This document shows, one piece after another, positions 1 through 6,339 of a stretch of DNA of 10,019 nt; positions within the stretch are counted from its first letter, which is position 1; every line of letters begins with the position of its first letter. Position numbers and translations under genes: made by a program. Below the pieces are notes generated by a model. It was not told where the DNA came from and did no database searches. It saw only the letters and a list, made by a program, of their open reading frames with translations. The stretch is from Candidatus Hydrogenedentes bacterium CG07_land_8_20_14_0_80_42_17 (GTDB lineage: Bacteria > UBA8481), in NCBI GenBank assembly GCA_002780065.1, contig PEWQ01000092.1, positions 2,396 to 12,414 on the forward strand. Reading direction: 5' to 3'.

Positions 1-177
1 CATAGCGGGCTGGCTTTCGGTTATGTACCGGGGATCGGGAGCGAGGAGAACACTCGGACTAGCGGAAAGGGAAGCCTGTCCATGGGCCATCTTTTTGCGA
101 AATTAATACACGGACTACGCGCGTAGAAACCCGATGAAACAGTTGTTCGGACGTGGGTTCGATTCCCACCGCCTCCA
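1..177 (+). ncRNA. ssrA: tmRNA (transfer-messenger RNA), 3' part, truncated by window start
   Basis: tmRNA rescues ribosomes stalled on broken mRNAs and tags the nascent peptide for proteolysis, working with SmpB. The end of the gene is diagnostic. A T arm has a 5-bp stem GTGGG/CCCAC (153-157 and 165-169) and the loop TTCGATT. It is followed by the 3' acceptor strand CGCCTCC (170-176) and discriminator A177. Upstream, GGACTACGCGCGTAGA (112-127) matches the conserved segment at the 3' side of the tRNA-like domain. The stretch before it (about 30-110) is where the last pseudoknots of a one-piece tmRNA should lie. The 5' acceptor strand and the tag reading frame lie outside the window. CCA is not encoded (AAG follows A177), so it must be added after transcription. 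The call is firm; the internal pseudoknot boundaries are not resolved. Confidence 0.93.
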
Positions 178-199
178 AAGGCGGCGAATAAAAATAGAC

Positions 200-218
200 G
201 CAAAACAGGATGTTTTGC
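200..218 (+). terminator. Perfect 8-bp hairpin after the tmRNA, possible weak terminator
   Basis: GCAAAACA (200-207) and TGTTTTGC (211-218) are perfect inverted arms around a 3-base loop, 22 bases after the tmRNA 3' end. The hairpin is AT-rich and is followed by AACTTT, not a real T-run. It could aid termination or 3' processing of the tmRNA, but it is a poor classical intrinsic terminator. A separate 6-bp GC hairpin (CCGCCT 169-174, AGGCGG 179-184) overlaps the tmRNA end. Confidence 0.3.
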
Positions 219-277
219 AACTTTAGGAATCAAGGCGCGTAGGAACAGCGCCGACTTCCCGCCTCCTCCAATGGAAC

Positions 278-298
278 GATGAATGATGAATGATGAAA
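278..298 (+). repeat. Heptamer direct repeat at the atpZ-like start codon
   Basis: The unit GATGAAT occurs at 278-284 and 285-291, with a third near-copy GATGAAA at 292-298. The repeat creates ATG triplets in several frames. Those at 279, 283 and 286 meet stops within a few codons, while those at 290 and 293 open the gene. No Shine-Dalgarno sequence is visible upstream, so the repeat sits exactly where initiation is decided. Confidence 0.7.
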
Positions 299-520
299 AA
301 TTTTAGCGGAGCGATTGCATGGAGCTCATGGGGAATGGAGTTTGCTTTGGCTCTGGTTATCTTTACGATGAGTGGAAAATATCTCGACAAGAGATTTCTT
401 ACCTCGCCGGTATTTACTCTTATCGGTTTTGCGCTCGCTCTGGCTGTTGGCTTCGCATCGCTTTTTGGAACCATTCGAAGGCTGGATTCACTGGAAAAAG
501 ATGATTCAAAAGATAAGTGA
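290..520 (+). CDS. atpZ: AtpZ-like ATP synthase accessory protein (ATPase_gene1 family)
   Basis: This 76-residue inner-membrane protein has two predicted helices (about residues 14-29 and 40-60) joined by a short loop, then a charged tail. The loop reads GKYLDKRFLTSPVFTLIG, matching the family pattern of G-x-x-LD followed by TSP before the second helix. Such proteins are usually encoded first in ATP synthase clusters. They have been linked to assembly of the c-ring or to divalent-cation transport, but their function is not settled. Context agrees: the next genes are an AtpI-like protein and atpB. The start is uncertain because ATG occurs at both 290 and 293 inside a heptamer repeat and no ribosome binding site is evident. 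The 3' end overlaps the next gene by 20 bases, suggesting coupled translation. Confidence 0.72.
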   Translation: MMKNFSGAIAWSSWGMEFALALVIFTMSGKYLDKRFLTSPVFTLIGFALALAVGFASLFGTIRRLDSLEKDDSKDK

Positions 521-899
521 GTTCTGTAACTTCTTTTATAGAAGCGGAATAAAGAATTCATTTCAGCTATTTTTAATAACACTTATTATTTCAATTCCGC
601 TTTCGATTTTGCTCACGCTTAAAATATTTATTTCTTTTATTTGTTTGGCATGGCTTGTCGGAAGCTTATCATCGAGCATGATACTTTTTTCTTCTGAACG
701 CGGAATCGATTCTACTATGTCTGCAATATTATTAGGATTTGTTTTGAAGCTCGCCGCAATTCTTGCCATCTATTATGGCTTTAGAAATTCAGGTGCGAGC
801 ATGGCAATAATAATGGGCTATCTAATTCTTTTTTTCTTTTTCTATTACGTATGGACTTCTTTACAGTTTAATGTATTATGCAGCAGGAAAAAAATATGA
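501..899 (+). CDS. Small four-helix membrane protein in the AtpI position (AtpI-like)
   Basis: This 132-residue, very hydrophobic protein has about four membrane helices (roughly residues 18-37, 40-60, 72-92 and 98-118) and a short basic N-terminus. I do not recognise a decisive motif. The size, helix count and position between an AtpZ-like gene and atpB match ATP synthase protein I, the accessory factor that helps assemble the F0 c-ring. The start at 501 is chosen because it gives a normal N-terminus (MIQKISEF) and a short overlap with the preceding gene; the frame is open further upstream, but that part lies inside the preceding gene. Its stop TGA (897-899) overlaps the atpB start in an ATGA arrangement, so the two are translationally coupled. 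It could instead be an unrelated small membrane protein carried in the operon. Confidence 0.6.
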   Translation: MIQKISEFCNFFYRSGIKNSFQLFLITLIISIPLSILLTLKIFISFICLAWLVGSLSSSMILFSSERGIDSTMSAILLGFVLKLAAILAIYYGFRNSGASMAIIMGYLILFFFFYYVWTSLQFNVLCSRKKI

Positions 900-1699
900 G
901 TGGAAGCGGAAATTTATTAGAGCATGTGCTCGATCATAAATATTTTGGAATTTTGGAACTAGAAGGATTAAAATTCGGACTTACCCAGCATCTTTTAATG
1001 CTCATTGCCACGGGAGTATGCTTACTTGCGATGGTTTCAGTTGCGGCAAGACGCAGAGTATCTGGAAATCCGTCAAGACTAGCCGCACTAGTTGAGGGTA
1101 TAATTTTAGTTGTGCGGAATGAAATAGTCTATCCTGCAATGGGAGAGAAGTATGGACGTAAATATCTGAATTTTTTTCTTACTATCACTTCATTGATTTT
1201 GGCCAGCAACATTTTGGGTTTAATTCCCGCTCTTCACATTGGACATTTTGCTTTCGGAGGAACGGCAACCGGAAATTTTTGGATAAACCTCGGACTTGCT
1301 TCGATTGTGTATATTGTTGGAATTGCTTGCGCTGTGTGGGAACATGGATTAGGAACCTATCTAGGCTCTTTTCTTCCACCGGGCGTTCCATGGATTTTAG
1401 CTCCGCTTATCTGGTTTATCGAGTGGGCGGGCATGCTTATGAAACATATCGTGCTTGCAATCCGACTTACCGCGAACATGATGGCAGGTCATCTTGTTCT
1501 ATTCGCAACTCTCGGAATCATTGCAATCATCATCGAGAAGATTTCGAGTGTGCCGGCTCAACTGCTTTTATCGATTGGACCGATACTACTTGCTCTCGCG
1601 ATCTTTTTGCTGGAACTTTTGGTTGCTTTTATTCAAACAGCGATCTTTGCGATTTTGTCAGCGATTTTTTTTGGGATGGCTGTCAACCCGCATCATTAA
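896..1699 (+). CDS. atpB: F-type ATP synthase subunit a (F0 sector)
   Basis: Subunit a is the stator channel that carries protons (or Na+) to and from the rotating c-ring. The protein is 267 residues with five or six helices. The helix with the essential arginine reads LAIRLTANMMAGH, with R190 equivalent to E. coli Arg210. H199 falls where E. coli has Glu219 and E240 where it has His245. This is the known swapped His/Glu pair found in many species and in mitochondria. Q247 matches E. coli Gln252. NILGLIP (about 105-111) is also a conserved segment. The start at 896 is preferred over the in-frame ATG at 878 because AGGA lies at 885-888 and because it forms the ATGA overlap with the upstream gene. 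No subunit c gene follows, which is unusual; the remaining subunits must be encoded elsewhere. Confidence 0.95.
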   Translation: MSGSGNLLEHVLDHKYFGILELEGLKFGLTQHLLMLIATGVCLLAMVSVAARRRVSGNPSRLAALVEGIILVVRNEIVYPAMGEKYGRKYLNFFLTITSLILASNILGLIPALHIGHFAFGGTATGNFWINLGLASIVYIVGIACAVWEHGLGTYLGSFLPPGVPWILAPLIWFIEWAGMLMKHIVLAIRLTANMMAGHLVLFATLGIIAIIIEKISSVPAQLLLSIGPILLALAIFLLELLVAFIQTAIFAILSAIFFGMAVNPHH

Positions 1700-1735
1700 A
1701 GTGAATATAGAAAATACTTTTGAAAGGAGAAAATT

Positions 1736-2497
1736 ATGTCTGATACAAATTCGGAGTTACAATATCATATTCATTTGAAGCCTGGTGATGTTGGAAGATA
1801 CGTTCTCATGCCGGGCGATCCGGGGCGAGTTCCGAAGATTGCAGAATTTTTCGACGACGCCAAGGAAATTGCATTCAATAGAGAATACAGAACTTTTACG
1901 GGGACTGTTGACGGAATAAAAATTTCATGCACTTCTACCGGAATCGGATGTCCTTCTACTGCGATAGCGGTTGAGGAACTGATTAAGCTCGGAGCGGATA
2001 CGTTTATTCGAATCGGGACAGCAGGCTCTTTGCAGAAAGAGGTTGGGCTTGGCGACATCTGCATAACTACAGGTTCAGTTCGTGAAGAGGGAACAACGCG
2101 TCAATACGTTCCTCTTTCATATCCGGCAATCGCAAATCTTGATGTGACTCTTGCGCTTCGTGAATCTGCAAAGAAACTCGGTCTGAAACATCACTGCGGA
2201 ATTTCTCACTGCAAGGACGCATTCTTCATAGAGGGCGATTGCGGGCTTCCGCTCGAAGATGAGAACAAATCGAAGTGGAAGGCGTGGTACCGCTCTAATG
2301 TGCTCTCGACATCGATGGAGTCTGCGGCGCTTTTTGTTGTATCTTCGATTAAGCGGGTGCGAGCGGGTGAAGTTCTCGCAATCATTGGCCTTACCTACGA
2401 CGATGCGCCGATAATTGCAAAGGTTGGAATAGATGAGGCGATAAAGTGCGCTATTGAGGCGGTAAAGATATTGCATAGAGAGGACTCTTCGAAATAG
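1736..2497 (+). CDS. udp: Nucleoside phosphorylase, uridine phosphorylase-like (NP-I family)
   Basis: Enzymes of this family cleave nucleosides with phosphate to a free base and ribose 1-phosphate in the cytoplasm. The 253-residue length is normal. Visible family features are H11, the phosphate loop MPGDPGRV (25-32), R49 in NREY, STGIGCPSTAIAVEEL (67-82), R92 in IRIGTAG, and MESAALFV (194-201), whose Met and Glu bind ribose. The first 160 residues resemble Udp closely. The uracil-recognition region does not: the Gln and Arg that follow the DxFY segment in E. coli Udp are not evident after DAFF (161-164). Near the end, TYDDAP (220-225) puts Asp where hexameric purine nucleoside phosphorylases (DeoD) have their catalytic Asp204. 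The substrate is therefore uncertain. A strong Shine-Dalgarno AAAGGAGA (1723-1730) precedes the ATG, and cdd begins directly after the stop. Confidence 0.85.
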   Translation: MSDTNSELQYHIHLKPGDVGRYVLMPGDPGRVPKIAEFFDDAKEIAFNREYRTFTGTVDGIKISCTSTGIGCPSTAIAVEELIKLGADTFIRIGTAGSLQKEVGLGDICITTGSVREEGTTRQYVPLSYPAIANLDVTLALRESAKKLGLKHHCGISHCKDAFFIEGDCGLPLEDENKSKWKAWYRSNVLSTSMESAALFVVSSIKRVRAGEVLAIIGLTYDDAPIIAKVGIDEAIKCAIEAVKILHREDSSK

Positions 2498-2941
2498 ATG
2501 GAGCAAAAAAAATTAGAAGAACTGGATTCTTCAGAGCAAAATTTAATTGAAAAAGCGATTGAAGTAAGGAAACATGCATACGCGCCGTATTCCGGTTATT
2601 CGGTCGGCTCAGCCCTTTTAGATTGCGACGGAAAAGTTTTTTCAGGATGCAATGTCGAGGGCGCTGATTATACTCTGACGACTCATGCCGAGATGGATGC
2701 TATTAATTCAATGGTCAAAAGCGGATCGCGTAAAATTAAGTCGATAGCTGTAGTTGTGAAATCAGATGTTGGCTATGGTATGCCGTGCGGACTGTGCAGA
2801 CAGAAGATTCGCGAATTTGCTTTGAACGATGAAGTGAAGGTTATCGGAGTGAATTTGGATAATAATGAAAAGATTCGGGAAATATTTATTTCAAAGCTTT
2901 CTGATTTACTGCCTTTTTCTTTTGGCCCGGATTTTTTGTAA
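2498..2941 (+). CDS. cdd: Cytidine deaminase
   Basis: This zinc enzyme converts cytidine and deoxycytidine to uridine and deoxyuridine. The 147-residue length fits the short, tetrameric class. The N-terminal substrate segment YAPYSGYSVGSALL (28-41) and GCNVEGADY (50-58, with N52 and E54) are present. The metal site is HAE (H63 ligand, E65 proton shuttle) and PCGLCRQ (C97 and C100 ligands). The short class usually has Cys in place of H63; His is typical of the longer dimeric E. coli type. The ATG directly follows the TAG of the upstream phosphorylase gene, and AGAGAGGA (2476-2483) lies inside that gene as a distant Shine-Dalgarno, so expression is probably coupled. With a uridine-type phosphorylase next door this forms a two-step salvage route: cytidine to uridine, then to uracil and ribose 1-phosphate. 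Confidence 0.96.
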   Translation: MEQKKLEELDSSEQNLIEKAIEVRKHAYAPYSGYSVGSALLDCDGKVFSGCNVEGADYTLTTHAEMDAINSMVKSGSRKIKSIAVVVKSDVGYGMPCGLCRQKIREFALNDEVKVIGVNLDNNEKIREIFISKLSDLLPFSFGPDFL

Positions 2942-2959
2942 TTCAGCTTCTTTCCGAAC

Positions 2960-2995
2960 GGCAGCCGCAGGCTTTCGCTTGCGGTTGCCTTTTTT
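2960..2995 (+). terminator. Rho-independent terminator closing the atp-udp-cdd cluster
   Basis: A 13-bp stem (2960-2972 with 2977-2989) includes two G-U pairs and a TTTC loop. It is followed directly by six T (2990-2995). It begins 18 bases after the cdd stop and is oriented for the plus strand. The convergent minus-strand gene ends at 3004, so the same hairpin may also slow transcripts from that side, although it lacks a T-run in that direction. Confidence 0.92.
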
Positions 2996-3003
2996 CGTCT
3001 TTG

Positions 3004-5130
3004 TTATAAAGCGTAATAGAGCTGAATAAGTTTTCTGCAAAAATTATTTTCTAAAGCAAAGTCTCGGAAGATTCGCAAGTAAGTAAAGAAAATATTTTCA
3101 TTAAAAGTTCTGGAAATTAAACATGCTTTGTCGCCTATTACTGAACTTGACGAGCTTGTACCGGTATCTGAACCGGACGAGCCCGACGAAGAAGATGAAT
3201 AAGAGACAGGGGCAGATTCAACATCTACGGTGTTTACTGCAGGCCCCGCTGTAAGTCCGTAAATACTTACGATTCCGACTGCTAAAGTATCTTTGACATT
3301 GATTCCGGATGGTGAACCGTATGTGTGAGTTCCATTAACATAGGTTCCGTTGACTTGAATGATCGGTTGAACGCCAAGAGTAATCTTCATTCCATTGCTT
3401 GCTGCGGCTTGCCCGAAAGTTGCGCCAGCTCCTAAAGCATCGCCAAGAACAGGCAGTAGAAAATTATCCGCCGTAGCAACTGCCTGTGAAAGATTTGTGT
3501 CAAATGTCAAAAGTATCGTATCACCTTGAGAAGGAACATGATTCGTATCTACATCAAACCATTGAGCTTTAATCGGATACGGTCCGCTTGTGGTTCCACC
3601 TGACGAAGAAGTATCGACACCTTGATTAACAGCGAGCAGATTTCCATACAAACTTGGAGTATCAGGTTTTACTTCCACTGTGGTATTGAAGCTGATCTCC
3701 TTTGCTGTGACGCATGTTGCTGAAGGTAGATAAGCCTGAAATGTTAAAGGAGGAGTGAGGATAGGCACAGTGGTTTTAAATTTGTATGCTATCAGAAAAT
3801 AAAGTGTTCCGGCATCAGTGAAGAGCCCTGAAGGTGTTGTGACATTTCTGTTGATTCCACTGAATGTGATTTGATCTCCGACAATACTGCCTGTGACAAT
3901 TTCAGGGTCGCCGGAATTTAAAGTTCCGCTCTTGTCGATATCGAGATAAATCTTTGCATACTCAAGATGAGATGCGGCATCGCCTGATCCAGAATCGGTA
4001 ATTATAACTTTTTCGAGTCTTATGGTGTGCGAAGTGTCTGCCCAGCAGAAGAACGGTAATGTCATTGTTTCATCACCGGCTCTGACATAAATAGACTCGC
4101 TGGATATTCCACCGTTTGCCATGAATAATGTCGGAACGGACGGAGTATCACCCGAGATAGTTATTATTCCACCTTTATATGGAGGATAATCAGCGGAATT
4201 TGGTTTCCATTCGACAGTCATTTGGTTATTGGATGTATACGGATTGCCTCCGCCAAGTGCTCCAGAATAAGTTTTAGAAGTAGTAAGAGTTGTATAATCT
4301 ATATCTGTAGGCTTTTCGAAAGCAATTCGAAATGTTCTGTTTGCCTCAACAGTCGGATAAAAATCGTAAGTTATAAGAATATTTCTTATGCCGTTATTAA
4401 CACTAGAATCTATTCTCAGAATATTCGATCCAAAGGACATAGTTACCACAGAGTTTAGGAACCCTTCTTCTGTTGAATAAGTGACTGCAGGAATAAGAGG
4501 AACTTCACCGGGAGAAACGGCTCCGTTATTATCTAAGTCAAGAAAAACATTTACTTCTTTGATATCATTCGAATCGCTTCCTGTTCCAAGCCCGTAGAAT
4601 TTCAGTCTCGATATTTCAATGTCTTCTCCGATTGCCTGCACTTGGAGCTGAATAGCAGGGACTCTGCTTTGCCCTTTCATGACAGTAGAATCGGTGGGGT
4701 TATGGGGCCCTGAGTCGAACCGAAGAATTCCCGCAATTGTTAGATAATAAGTTTTTTGGTCAGGAGAAAATTCACCACCACTATCGATTTCACAGCTGAT
4801 GGTGACCGGAAGATTTAATACCGATTTAATCGAAGTCCCTGTTATATAACCATCATGAAAATCTATGCTAAGACCATAATTAGTCAGCATTTCCGCATTT
4901 GTTGGAGTAACGAATTGCCAACTATCTGCTCCATCATCTTGGCTTGTCACATCGCCATTCGTCTGCATTTTGTAAAAGTAAGGTTGATTCACTTGCCCTT
5001 CATCAATAGCTGTAGTTGTTATCTCTAAACTGCCTGCGGCTCTGATATTCTGTTCGAAATATAGAACGGCAATAATCATCGCAAACGAAATAAGAATTGA
5101 TACGCCAAAAAATATTTTAGATCGTTTCAT
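3004..5130 (-). CDS. Secreted multi-domain beta-rich protein with EF-hand-like loops and CFI-box-like C-terminal tail
   Basis: This protein is exported and probably surface-displayed; its function is unknown. From the chosen ATG it has 708 residues. A signal peptide spans about 1-33 (MKRSK, then a hydrophobic run, then RAAG). A He_PIG-like Ig domain lies at about 35-135, with EGQVNQPYFYKMQT and GYITGTS as hallmarks. Two similar modules (about 150-285 and 345-475) each carry a calcium-loop motif: DLDNNGAVSPGE (198-209) and DIDKSGTLNSGD (397-408). A further beta domain (about 520-635) contains GDTILLTFD. A Ser-rich linker (about 643-664) leads to a C-terminal 40-residue segment starting at C670. 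That segment includes YLRIFRDFALEN and RKLIQLYY, resembling the CFI-box-CTERM tail seen in exported proteins of several phyla. An ATG at 5160 would add ten residues ahead of the signal peptide and is less likely. Confidence 0.82.
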   Translation of the reverse strand: MKRSKIFFGVSILISFAMIIAVLYFEQNIRAAGSLEITTTAIDEGQVNQPYFYKMQTNGDVTSQDDGADSWQFVTPTNAEMLTNYGLSIDFHDGYITGTSIKSVLNLPVTISCEIDSGGEFSPDQKTYYLTIAGILRFDSGPHNPTDSTVMKGQSRVPAIQLQVQAIGEDIEISRLKFYGLGTGSDSNDIKEVNVFLDLDNNGAVSPGEVPLIPAVTYSTEEGFLNSVVTMSFGSNILRIDSSVNNGIRNILITYDFYPTVEANRTFRIAFEKPTDIDYTTLTTSKTYSGALGGGNPYTSNNQMTVEWKPNSADYPPYKGGIITISGDTPSVPTLFMANGGISSESIYVRAGDETMTLPFFCWADTSHTIRLEKVIITDSGSGDAASHLEYAKIYLDIDKSGTLNSGDPEIVTGSIVGDQITFSGINRNVTTPSGLFTDAGTLYFLIAYKFKTTVPILTPPLTFQAYLPSATCVTAKEISFNTTVEVKPDTPSLYGNLLAVNQGVDTSSSGGTTSGPYPIKAQWFDVDTNHVPSQGDTILLTFDTNLSQAVATADNFLLPVLGDALGAGATFGQAAASNGMKITLGVQPIIQVNGTYVNGTHTYGSPSGINVKDTLAVGIVSIYGLTAGPAVNTVDVESAPVSYSSSSSGSSGSDTGTSSSSSVIGDKACLISRTFNENIFFTYLRIFRDFALENNFCRKLIQLYYAL

Positions 5131-5223
5131 CGTCCCGCCAGACAAAATTAATTTTCGCAAATTTCATAACACAATAAACCCCTGTATTTGCTTATCGAGA
5201 ATTCTACTCGCGCTCTTGAACTT

Positions 5224-5252
5224 ATTATATTTTTTTTTAGATGCAATAGGAA
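5224..5252 (-). promoter_or_regulatory. Candidate sigma-70-type promoter for the secreted minus-strand protein
   Basis: On the minus strand a perfect TATAAT (5229-5224) is preceded by nine consecutive A residues. At 17-bp spacing lies a weak -35, TTCCTA (5252-5247). Transcription would begin near 5217, giving a leader of roughly 85 bases before the ATG at 5130. The exact -10 is persuasive; the -35 match is poor. Confidence 0.4.
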
Positions 5253-5275
5253 TTATTTTAAGTTGGAGAATACCA

Positions 5276-5303
5276 TTGACAAAAAAAATTCATAATTTAT
5301 TCT
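5276..5303 (+). promoter_or_regulatory. Candidate sigma-70-type promoter for the pit operon
   Basis: A consensus TTGACA (5276-5281) is followed after 16 bp by TATTCT (5298-5303), which matches the -10 consensus at four of six positions. Initiation would fall near 5310, only a few bases before the ATG at 5315 and about 17 before the ATG at 5327. If used, it excludes the in-frame upstream ATG at 5216 as the pit start. Confidence 0.45.
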
Positions 5304-5314
5304 GCAATGCTCTA

Positions 5315-6319
5315 ATGACTACAGTAATGATCATAGCAATCATCGTGATTGTGATAGCGGTTTTATTTGATTTCTCAAATGGATTTCATGATGCCGCAAA
5401 CATTGTCGCTACGATTATCTCTTCGCGTTCGATGTCGCCTGAAACGGCGCTGATTATTGCATCTATATGTGAATTTGCAGGACCGCTTTTATTTGGTACG
5501 GCAGTTGCGGCAATGATTGGGAAAGGGCTTGTTGAGCCTTCAGACATCAATGTCTGGATTATTCTAGCGGCGATTTCCGCGGCGATAATTTGGAATTTGA
5601 TGACATGGTGGTTAGGACTTCCTTCATCTTCAAGTCATGCTCTTATCGGAGGAATTGCAGGCGCTGTTATAGCAGGCACCGGATTTACAAAATTAAAGAT
5701 AGCAGGTTTCTCAAAAGTAATATTGGTTCTTATAACTTCTCCAATTTTGGGATTAGTTGTCGGGTTCGTTGTGTTGAAGCTGATATTGTATTTGTGCAGG
5801 GGGCAGAGCCCTAAAATAAACAATTTTTTCAAAAAATCACAATTGGTTACCGCCTCTGCTATGGCGCTTTCGCACGGCGCAAACGATGCCCAAAAAACTA
5901 TGGGAATTATCACGATAGTTCTCACAATGAGCGGTTTAAGTGAGAACACAGGACAGTTTCATGTGCCGCTATGGGTAGTATTGACGTGTGCAACCGCAAT
6001 TTCGCTTGGCACTGCAACCGGCGGCTGGTCCATTATCAAGACAGTTGGAAGCGGTATCTATAAACTGAGACCGGTTCATGGCTTTTCTGCTCAACTATCT
6101 TCAGCTTTGATAATTTTCTTATCCGCACATTTTGGTTTTCCGGTTTCGACAACTCATATTGCATCTTCGAGTATAATGGGAGTAGGCTCTGCGGAGCGAA
6201 TCAAGGCAGTGAAGTGGCACAAGGCAGGGGAGATTGTAATGACATGGTTTCTTACCATCCCCGCATCGGGTGTAGTTGCGGCGCTGATATATGGAATGAT
6301 ATCAGTTTTGCGGATATAA
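5315..6319 (+). CDS. pit: Pit-family inorganic phosphate transporter
   Basis: This inner-membrane carrier takes up phosphate (as metal-phosphate) driven by the proton or sodium gradient. It is 334 residues from the chosen start, with about ten helices and the inverted internal duplication typical of the family. Repeat one has FDFSNGFHDAANIVAT (18-33) and GLPSSSSHALIGG (101-113). Repeat two has LSHGANDAQKTMGI (185-198) and GFPVSTTHIASSS (274-286). The paired GxHDAAN/GANDAQ and SSSSH/SSTTH-type motifs are diagnostic. The start is uncertain: ATG at 5216, 5315 or 5327 are all in frame. I prefer 5315 because family members begin shortly before the FDFSNGF motif and a promoter lies at 5276-5303. 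No clear Shine-Dalgarno precedes any of them. A DUF47 gene follows after 20 bases. Confidence 0.95.
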   Translation: MTTVMIIAIIVIVIAVLFDFSNGFHDAANIVATIISSRSMSPETALIIASICEFAGPLLFGTAVAAMIGKGLVEPSDINVWIILAAISAAIIWNLMTWWLGLPSSSSHALIGGIAGAVIAGTGFTKLKIAGFSKVILVLITSPILGLVVGFVVLKLILYLCRGQSPKINNFFKKSQLVTASAMALSHGANDAQKTMGIITIVLTMSGLSENTGQFHVPLWVVLTCATAISLGTATGGWSIIKTVGSGIYKLRPVHGFSAQLSSALIIFLSAHFGFPVSTTHIASSSIMGVGSAERIKAVKWHKAGEIVMTWFLTIPASGVVAALIYGMISVLRI

Positions 6320-6339
6320 TTTTTAAGAGGTGAATTCAA

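Noticed and set aside
372-500. In-frame extension of the AtpI-like gene upstream to an ATG at 372.
   Set aside because: This part runs through the AtpZ-like gene in another frame and reads as a shadow; the ATG at 501 gives a normal membrane protein and a short overlap.
1279-1704. Second plus-strand reading frame within atpB.
   Set aside because: It overlaps the conserved atpB frame completely, has no ribosome binding site and encodes no recognisable motif.
5131-5160. Upstream ATG at 5160 for the large minus-strand protein.
   Set aside because: It adds ten residues before an otherwise typical signal peptide start (MKRSK).
5216-5314. N-terminal extension of Pit from an ATG at 5216.
   Set aside because: Family members start shortly before the FDFSNGF motif, and a consensus TTGACA lies inside the extension.
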